64,000 nt of DNA from Lachnospiraceae bacterium (GTDB lineage: Bacteria > Bacillota > Clostridia > Lachnospirales > Lachnospiraceae): assembly GCA_022799355.1 (NCBI GenBank), contig JAAWOG010000002.1:41816-105815 (forward strand), read 5' to 3'. How positions within the stretch are numbered: position 1 is the stretch's first letter; each line of letters begins with the position of its first letter. The translations under genes and the position numbers were made by a program. Shown piece by piece: positions 61,301 to 64,000 of the stretch. The notes beneath the pieces are model-generated. The model was not told the origin of the DNA, searched no databases, and saw only the letters and a list, made by a program, of their open reading frames with translations.

Positions 61301-61662
61301 CCAGATATGTTGTGGAAAATCTGATCAGATGGCAGAGAGTGGAAGATCCGGATGATCCGTCAAAGAACACTACTGAAATAAAGGAAATAAAGGTGTCGGA
61401 AGCGGCGCACAGTATAAGAGCGGTACAGGGATATTTCCTGGAAGAGGTGGATGCGGAAGAAGCCGGTGAGGATTTGCCGGAATTGTTCAGAGTGGAACAG
61501 ATGCAGATAAAAGAACCGGAGAGTGCCGAAGATTTGGATGAAACAGAAAAGCCGGAAGACGAAACCGGGGAGGAGGAATCTGCGGCCGGAGAAAATGATG
61601 CGGATGTGTCCGGCAATGATATCAGGCGGGAGACCGGGGATAAACAGGGAAAAGAGCAGTAA
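52306..61662 (+). CDS. Giant prepilin-type protein (3118 aa): class III signal, GLUG-repeat beta-helix-like region, FN3-like modules, acidic tail (TTG start)
   Basis: MRKIDREKKDG^FTLIELIVTLAVSALVLSVSVAGIVAWV at the N-terminus; dozens of GGI(A/V/T)GYN / GG(I/V)xGxN units; single uninterrupted ORF. Confidence 0.92.
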   Translation: MRKIDREKKDGFTLIELIVTLAVSALVLSVSVAGIVAWVHHADFVRNENYAETIYYAAQAELTRYRSNGQLGELEEYVMKNNQVVPVEDIVVTPAIDREAYQNRLYYLKKDAGSIDEGNPLGGLLAPYIYDGSIMDGVVCVEFDPGDGTVYSVSYSDENNTFTYEKAPGEEEEKEVSLLNREQDVRKKNRVGYYSTDLSEGAPDAVGKTRLDKVQLINEEQLYLKWSLPERYKNIRGFLTYTLEIYEKGKDAPDYIFAVKGSRLKTKDTEDIPEYIVECTEGKTGEVYAFTAYMDADGAMYLVLDAIDYGAAPEKIAAATEPGTGEWHFDTSGLKNSASILQLFPEPEDIYIRVQAQGMPYKTSAWKQSNTSNTMFASMKEETGTDSYTIENARHLYNIRYREKESGLLGMSKNISYRQSTDITWLKTAEKLYHSIEEGAGMKQAPLQAEDLCVPGGFTESVPCFLPVPSLGVNSILEVSGSRKYELKDFVLYQETPGTQEPETNENGQRAQAVKPLGLVAENQGKIQGLTVSNIYVEGVRNVGAVCGINSGKGNLNKISVTGRVIGEENTGGIVGLDQAGGAEGFGGDPAKGVYTGLINYAEVSGSRGKTGGIIGSVAADTKVFLCENYGAVKGTEKYTAYIGGITGYNRGIIEDCTSAPKDKPVMKNGELDKESLKGIFVGGIAGYNNKGIIKNSGTEKESKEKNGSGKDAYIIGYRYVGGIVGYNNETVEGDDSGLVFLSTARTNKAQVIGYDYVGGIVGANALLEGAELERDDIPDAAELERCSVRKVYSEKMLVKNWINEGIIHAAGSYAGGIAGYNAGVLQSCTTKINTSSGGGSSLLAQAVLYGSEASYVGGITGCNLGWIHNENTVDGDAVIQVNSVVAGKKYVGGIAGYNGTTVDESGVLTDKSGMIRNYALAGGYISGECFAGGYVGLNTTEKLLGEEALLLSKPNEVTADYFAGGVMGALILVPGSDVRVNCGTDNFFGKVEAKNAFAGGYVAYTQLLASGGSDAADARAEALYQVLAEEEISGNIDINSGRRQEALQTLAEKVLDDGRNTNNDSAFRLNFIYGGNQGENRFASIKAPIFAGGIIGFNSWNTTLNLQGISNKVQVEATESVVYPFISKEQGETFSFAGGVIGLVTPKATVDNCKNINGGGVTGKGTFTGGIAEVNLGEIRNCTAGSIGGQSNYGGIAGLNTNEGRIAGCTLDGQISGESYLGGIVVRNESIIEGCTVKNSAGAGESAVIGSGEYIGGIAAVSRLKKVGDTEAVYPNQIKGCLVEANIGAQNMGQYVGGLLGKYEGGELGGSSTGEQIKIYGNDYVGGIAGSVCSELRGEKAEQISNHGEVIAANAAGGIAGDLSENAAIIYCANSGKVSSTQGKAGGIVPEVGESNAVRQCTNSGNISAVREMAGGITAENYGRIEACITSGNNSAALIVEGVNAVGGIAGDNRSEIENCTLAGNVTVRNVNDGVKGREIGGIAGRNVGRIVNRDRDFAEKTDKGMPEIISRGDGNYLGGVAGINISDGKDTGIIESDGKRYAMASVALGQGQSGTVGGVVGVNAGTVRKLVFSGSVAGTEGSQYGTGGIAGRNNLPEADRAGVIEDCFLSGGSVSASGAAGFGGFTERFAGVYVGGICGINPEKGTIKGCGLKDGSKVSGNNGYVGGITGYNFGELIDNVSDAASTATVFNSGGSCVMGGIAGYNGADGRLENCATGKWTVNNRMTGGAEKFPTGGVIGCNQSVNDQKGLINRAAVSGDWMTGGIIGLQQTERRGGFTIEGCENHGEITGRIRTAGGIISDWRYQNGRVRECINYGKISIEAGDGRNGAGGIIGTGWWGGEVSITIERCGNEGEIFHHTSGNKDQGKAAGIFGAYNSNSAPLTLTIMDCYNAGVIQNTGANSSAGIFGGNESAGTIHARIVRCINYGKGTNSGKTFAGIAYNKASNTTWKIDQCLNIGECSDKQNPIILPAGTCTGENYYFSNPATGAFTATSNQAQRVARRQGNSFKAENSARFDTTTQRLYFSGNTDKYLQFQNVTGSAASIADLKKNFSAPNQTYALLLYGRDNVTKLNPPTSVVLSEEGGIYTVSYEADQDTAFCTESYELVIYGEKENGDKTELKREQITDTSKNTWKISEGELFGADKISYVEIWAEMQAKTSAKTSSGTKIADSDWKKSDPLAIKSKLPMPEICFEVVKGNDTNRLSGYWVLNNAGDYASYNNWEVVIEGAGNIGGNLHAGRVKSGLCDYGTQYKTITAYAYTPDGSSRRSDDFNELFRLFSENATLKAERVNNDNGELIGLKAGELSYKFRMRQAKSNYDHITYRADFLLNGTEMGYGIVELPLEQGQADCTIDLSALTQDQIRQIIDGINNGSPRVEIRYYPLELDSVKYYTTNADGTISRTVLEAGNGAFQNSLTYFDLSGLKDKYRMHPVPVPGSTIEMNDTDGTITYRLHWDAAADIGGSYNAAHYQNARYKITVTGKDTLANTQVVLYQQEVTAAGERDRTVLLTEDNWKYQELLLTVERIGSTGNPGYIGAVSEKTYPIPMRLNAVPKPTANLPDQNNLIYQVNWLPSVEKDAAKGYRILIKGKNKDGTAIPETSVDVDGVDTTGIEIDLTKYPVLDNAETIEFSIVVLSGDSSKYLDSRPSPGVVCEIPERLPEPEGKRTLLLEGTEVDENIPLETEKFAQFELKQTDQNASAEDAVYEVEYFITDADEIPADWDKKTGAMPEQDEENGIYISTGPVRMTGNLQEASYLLQDLDADQAGRRLWFRIRGVSNNKVSSIWTVWESLKLPKATLKTVEMEEQAAENKWSYTITQNGVTSGDSHEVSINQPKLRFGIVDFAAGYEVRLKEADRTVEKEDGTQEVITGGEHAYTLHENPDADDDMPLVLMEGSSTLTPEAIDTDADITTYAFALYDIGHTFRVESSGTTYIYEITTTAKLFYSVKDGEVQEIWLELPEGMCLDSEGNEIGNREFVATAAVDVTVIPPVAPDDDPDDPRYVVENLIRWQRVEDPDDPSKNTTEIKEIKVSEAAHSIRAVQGYFLEEVDAEEAGEDLPELFRVEQMQIKEPESAEDLDETEKPEDETGEEESAAGENDADVSGNDIRRETGDKQGKEQ

Positions 61663-61683
61663 AACAGGGAAAGGGGGAGAGCT

Positions 61684-62244
61684 GTGAATAACAGAAAAAA
61701 TCAGGGTTATACGATGATCATCGTTATGTGTCTTATGTTTTTATTTATGGCACTTGCTCTCTCCATGCTTTTTTCCTCCGCGGTACTTCTCGCAAGGGCT
61801 GAACGGGCGGCGGCGCAGAAACAGAGCAGAGCGTCTGCGGTATCTTTTGCGGAGTGGATGGACGGGGAGCTGGCAAAGGAGGCGGAAGGGGCGGACCTTA
61901 TCAGTGATCATATTAAAAAGAGGTTTGATGAGAAAAGCTGGCCTGCTTTTACCGGGGATTTTGAACATGAAGCGGAGGTGGCAATCCTGACATTTACTCC
62001 GGATATATCGGGAACTTCGGCGGTGGAAGAGTTAGGAGAACTGGAAGTTAAAATGTACTGGGAGACAGAGGACGGCAGCACAGATCCGGAAGATCCGCAG
62101 GTGGATCTGGTCGTGACGGTAAAGGCGGTGGTGCGGGAAGAGAAATTTCTGGTGACAACACGGTATTCCAAAAAACTGGAGCAGGCGGAAGGAGAAGAAG
62201 AGCCGATCTGGAACGGGGCATGGTATGTAAGGGGGCGTGAATGA
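61684..62244 (+). CDS. Minor pilin-like protein (PilX/GspK-like)
   Basis: MNNRKNQG^YTMIIVMCLMFLFMALALSMLFSSAVLLARAE; prepilin-like cleavage site without Glu5. Confidence 0.75.
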   Translation: MNNRKNQGYTMIIVMCLMFLFMALALSMLFSSAVLLARAERAAAQKQSRASAVSFAEWMDGELAKEAEGADLISDHIKKRFDEKSWPAFTGDFEHEAEVAILTFTPDISGTSAVEELGELEVKMYWETEDGSTDPEDPQVDLVVTVKAVVREEKFLVTTRYSKKLEQAEGEEEPIWNGAWYVRGRE

Positions 62245-62543
62245 TGAGAAATCAAAAAGGAACTTCTCTGGTATCTGTGATCGTGTCTTTTGCGGTGCTG
62301 ATGATCGTGCTGTTGCTGCTGCAGATTTCGATTACGGCATCGGGGCGGTATGCGGCGCGGGCTGATGAAGTCTGGCAGAAGGCGGTGGATGCGGAAAATA
62401 AGTACGTCAACGGTGACGGTTCTAAAAAAGCAGATATGGGGCTCACCATGAAATCCGATAAGGGGAATACGGAATTTTGGGGAAGCATGGAAATATGGAA
62501 GACGGATGATGGGGAGGCGGATATTTATTATATCAAGAATTAA
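62241..62543 (+). CDS. Minor pilin-like protein (PilV/GspI-like)
   Basis: MMRNQKG^TSLVSVIVSFAVLMIVLLLLQISI; overlaps upstream stop by 4 bp. Confidence 0.7.
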   Translation: MMRNQKGTSLVSVIVSFAVLMIVLLLLQISITASGRYAARADEVWQKAVDAENKYVNGDGSKKADMGLTMKSDKGNTEFWGSMEIWKTDDGEADIYYIKN

Positions 62544-62565
62544 TCAGGAGGCAGCGGGAAAGGAG

Positions 62566-63231
62566 GTGAGGACAGATACGAAAAGGAAAACAGACAGCAG
62601 AGGGATGACACTCGTGGAAATGGTAGTTACCTTTGCGGTGGCCGCAATTTTTATGGCGGCAGCGGCAGCGCTGGTACTTCCGGCAACAAAGATGACGTTA
62701 CGCATAAAAGGGATGAACCGGGTGCATGATGATGCCGCTATTATTATGGAAACCATTGTGAATGAATTGAGCTATGCAGATGGCTATATAGGAGAAGATG
62801 GATCGGCACAGGTACCGGCGATAACGCTCAAAGAACCATTTGCCGGGGAAACGGGTGATCCATATAATGGCTATTACCAGAAGGCGGAATACAGTGATAA
62901 AGGCGGCAATCCCGCAATAATACGCACAGGAGCGGAGGATGACGGTGAAAGTAAAGACCGGCTCCAGATCATCTATGCGGCGATAGGTTCAGCAGAGGAT
63001 GAGGAAGGTATTGTCCGCGAGGAGATCAAATGGGAATACGGAAAAGGACTGTATCGGGATAACCGGATTCGGCTGGGATTTCAGAAAAAGGCGGATGCGG
63101 CAGGGAATAAGGAGAAAAATATTATTACCATCCAGCTTACGGTGACAGATCCGGTCTCGGGTTACTCCTATACACAAAAGTCAGATGTACGCTGTATGAA
63201 CGTTACGGCAGACAGAATAAAAGAGGATTGA
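62566..63231 (+). CDS. Minor prepilin (PilW/GspJ-like); GTG start, or ATG at 62506
   Basis: VRTDTKRKTDSRG^MTLVEMVVTFAVAAIFMAAAAALVLPA: class III signal. Confidence 0.82.
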   Translation: MRTDTKRKTDSRGMTLVEMVVTFAVAAIFMAAAAALVLPATKMTLRIKGMNRVHDDAAIIMETIVNELSYADGYIGEDGSAQVPAITLKEPFAGETGDPYNGYYQKAEYSDKGGNPAIIRTGAEDDGESKDRLQIIYAAIGSAEDEEGIVREEIKWEYGKGLYRDNRIRLGFQKKADAAGNKEKNIITIQLTVTDPVSGYSYTQKSDVRCMNVTADRIKED

Positions 63232-63339
63232 TATATTATCATCCCGACAGCTTAGGAAATTCACCACAGGTGGTTTCAACATACACATAAACAAATTTTA
63301 CAAAGGGGCAGGCGAGACCTGCGCGAAAGGAGAGAATGA

Positions 63340-63771
63340 ATGATTCAGAAATTAAGAGACAGACTCACAAACGGGAAAAAGGATAACAAGGGTTTTACGC
63401 TGGTGGAATTGATTGTTGTGATTGTTATTTTGGCAATTTTGGCGGCGATTTTGATTCCGGGATTATTAAAATGGATTGATAAGGCGAAAGAAGAGCAATA
63501 TGCATTAGAGGCAAGAAATATCTATTTAGCTGCTCAATCAGAAGTAGCTGCAGAATATGCAGCGGATAGTACAGCGACACCTCCGGCTATGTCTGATGAT
63601 GCTGCAAAAACCAGGATTAGCACTTTGGCTGGAGTAACAGTGAATAGCATTACTGTTACTTATAAGACTGGCACTTGGGATATTGATACTATAGTAACAG
63701 AATTTAAGTCTTCTGATGGGAAGACTGTTACAGGGACTATGGCAGCTAATAAAACTTGGACATTTGCTTGA
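63340..63771 (+). CDS. Type IV major pilin-like protein
   Basis: MIQKLRDRLTNGKKDNKG^FTLVELIVVIVILAILAAILIPGLLKWIDKAKEEQ; strong RBS AAAGGAGAG. Confidence 0.92.
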   Translation: MIQKLRDRLTNGKKDNKGFTLVELIVVIVILAILAAILIPGLLKWIDKAKEEQYALEARNIYLAAQSEVAAEYAADSTATPPAMSDDAAKTRISTLAGVTVNSITVTYKTGTWDIDTIVTEFKSSDGKTVTGTMAANKTWTFA

Positions 63772-63820
63772 TAGTATAGTTATTGTCATATGCTCTGACA
63801 GATTTTTTACACCAATTTTA

Positions 63821-63857
63821 GCAGGTCTGCTTTTTATGACATAAACAGCAGACCTGC
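63821..63857. terminator. Hairpin downstream of the major pilin
   Basis: GCAGGTCTGCT / AGCAGACCTGC 11-bp perfect stem. Confidence 0.6.
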
Positions 63858-64000
63858 CCCCCAGAGAGGGGAAGAGTTTTTGGGGTATAGAAATTAAATA
63901 TGTTTAATGTTTCCTGAAAAGATTTTTCCAGTTTGGAAATACTTTGAAGAAATTACTGCGATGCTTAGCAGAAAGGGCCTTTTCCAGTTCAGCGATGTAT

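Noticed and set aside
63240-63339. Short hairpins (ACCACAGGTGGT; GCAGGCGAGACCTGC) before the major pilin as a riboswitch
   Set aside because: Stems are only 5 bp and there is no terminator or conserved aptamer; more likely 5' UTR stabilising structure.
1-64000. Prophage, transposon or defence island
   Set aside because: No integrase, transposase, phage structural, restriction-modification or toxin-antitoxin genes recognised across the window.

Overview
This 64 kb window looks like chromosomal DNA from an anaerobic Firmicute (gene content and style resemble Lachnospiraceae; this is an inference). Coding density is high and I saw no rRNA, CRISPR array, prophage or IS element. From left to right: the 3' end of a DeoD-type purine nucleoside phosphorylase; a GHKL kinase and LytTR regulator divergent from a BceAB-like ABC exporter; a cobalamin riboswitch followed by a DUF4430 protein and an ECF S component; an MCP and an orphan solute-binding protein; an SPFH protein with a small ribbon-helix-helix protein; a fused Memo/AMMECR1 protein with its radical SAM partner; parA, parB, a DUF4446 protein, serS and a DUF3881 protein; MGMT-like, dus, a 1355-aa BspA-type LRR protein, a ferredoxin-tailed aldo/keto reductase and an ADP-ribosylglycohydrolase; tRNA-Arg(CCU); a DacA-type carboxypeptidase; trmB; a ten-gene Mrp/Mbh-like antiporter cluster with four NuoL/M/N-type subunits; a lipid kinase; an L,D-transpeptidase; rubredoxin, rubrerythrin and a PerR-like regulator; a two-component system; a YitT protein; a tandem L-rhamnose-mutarotase-like protein; a pseudouridine synthase; and an O-antigen-ligase-like protein. 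The window ends in a type IV pilus/pseudopilin operon. Its first gene encodes a 3118-aa protein that starts with a class III prepilin signal and continues as a very long GLUG-repeat beta-helix-like region, FN3-like modules and an acidic tail. It is followed by three minor-pilin-like genes and a major pilin. This giant prepilin locus, with a promoter-terminator leader in front of it, is the most notable system here.
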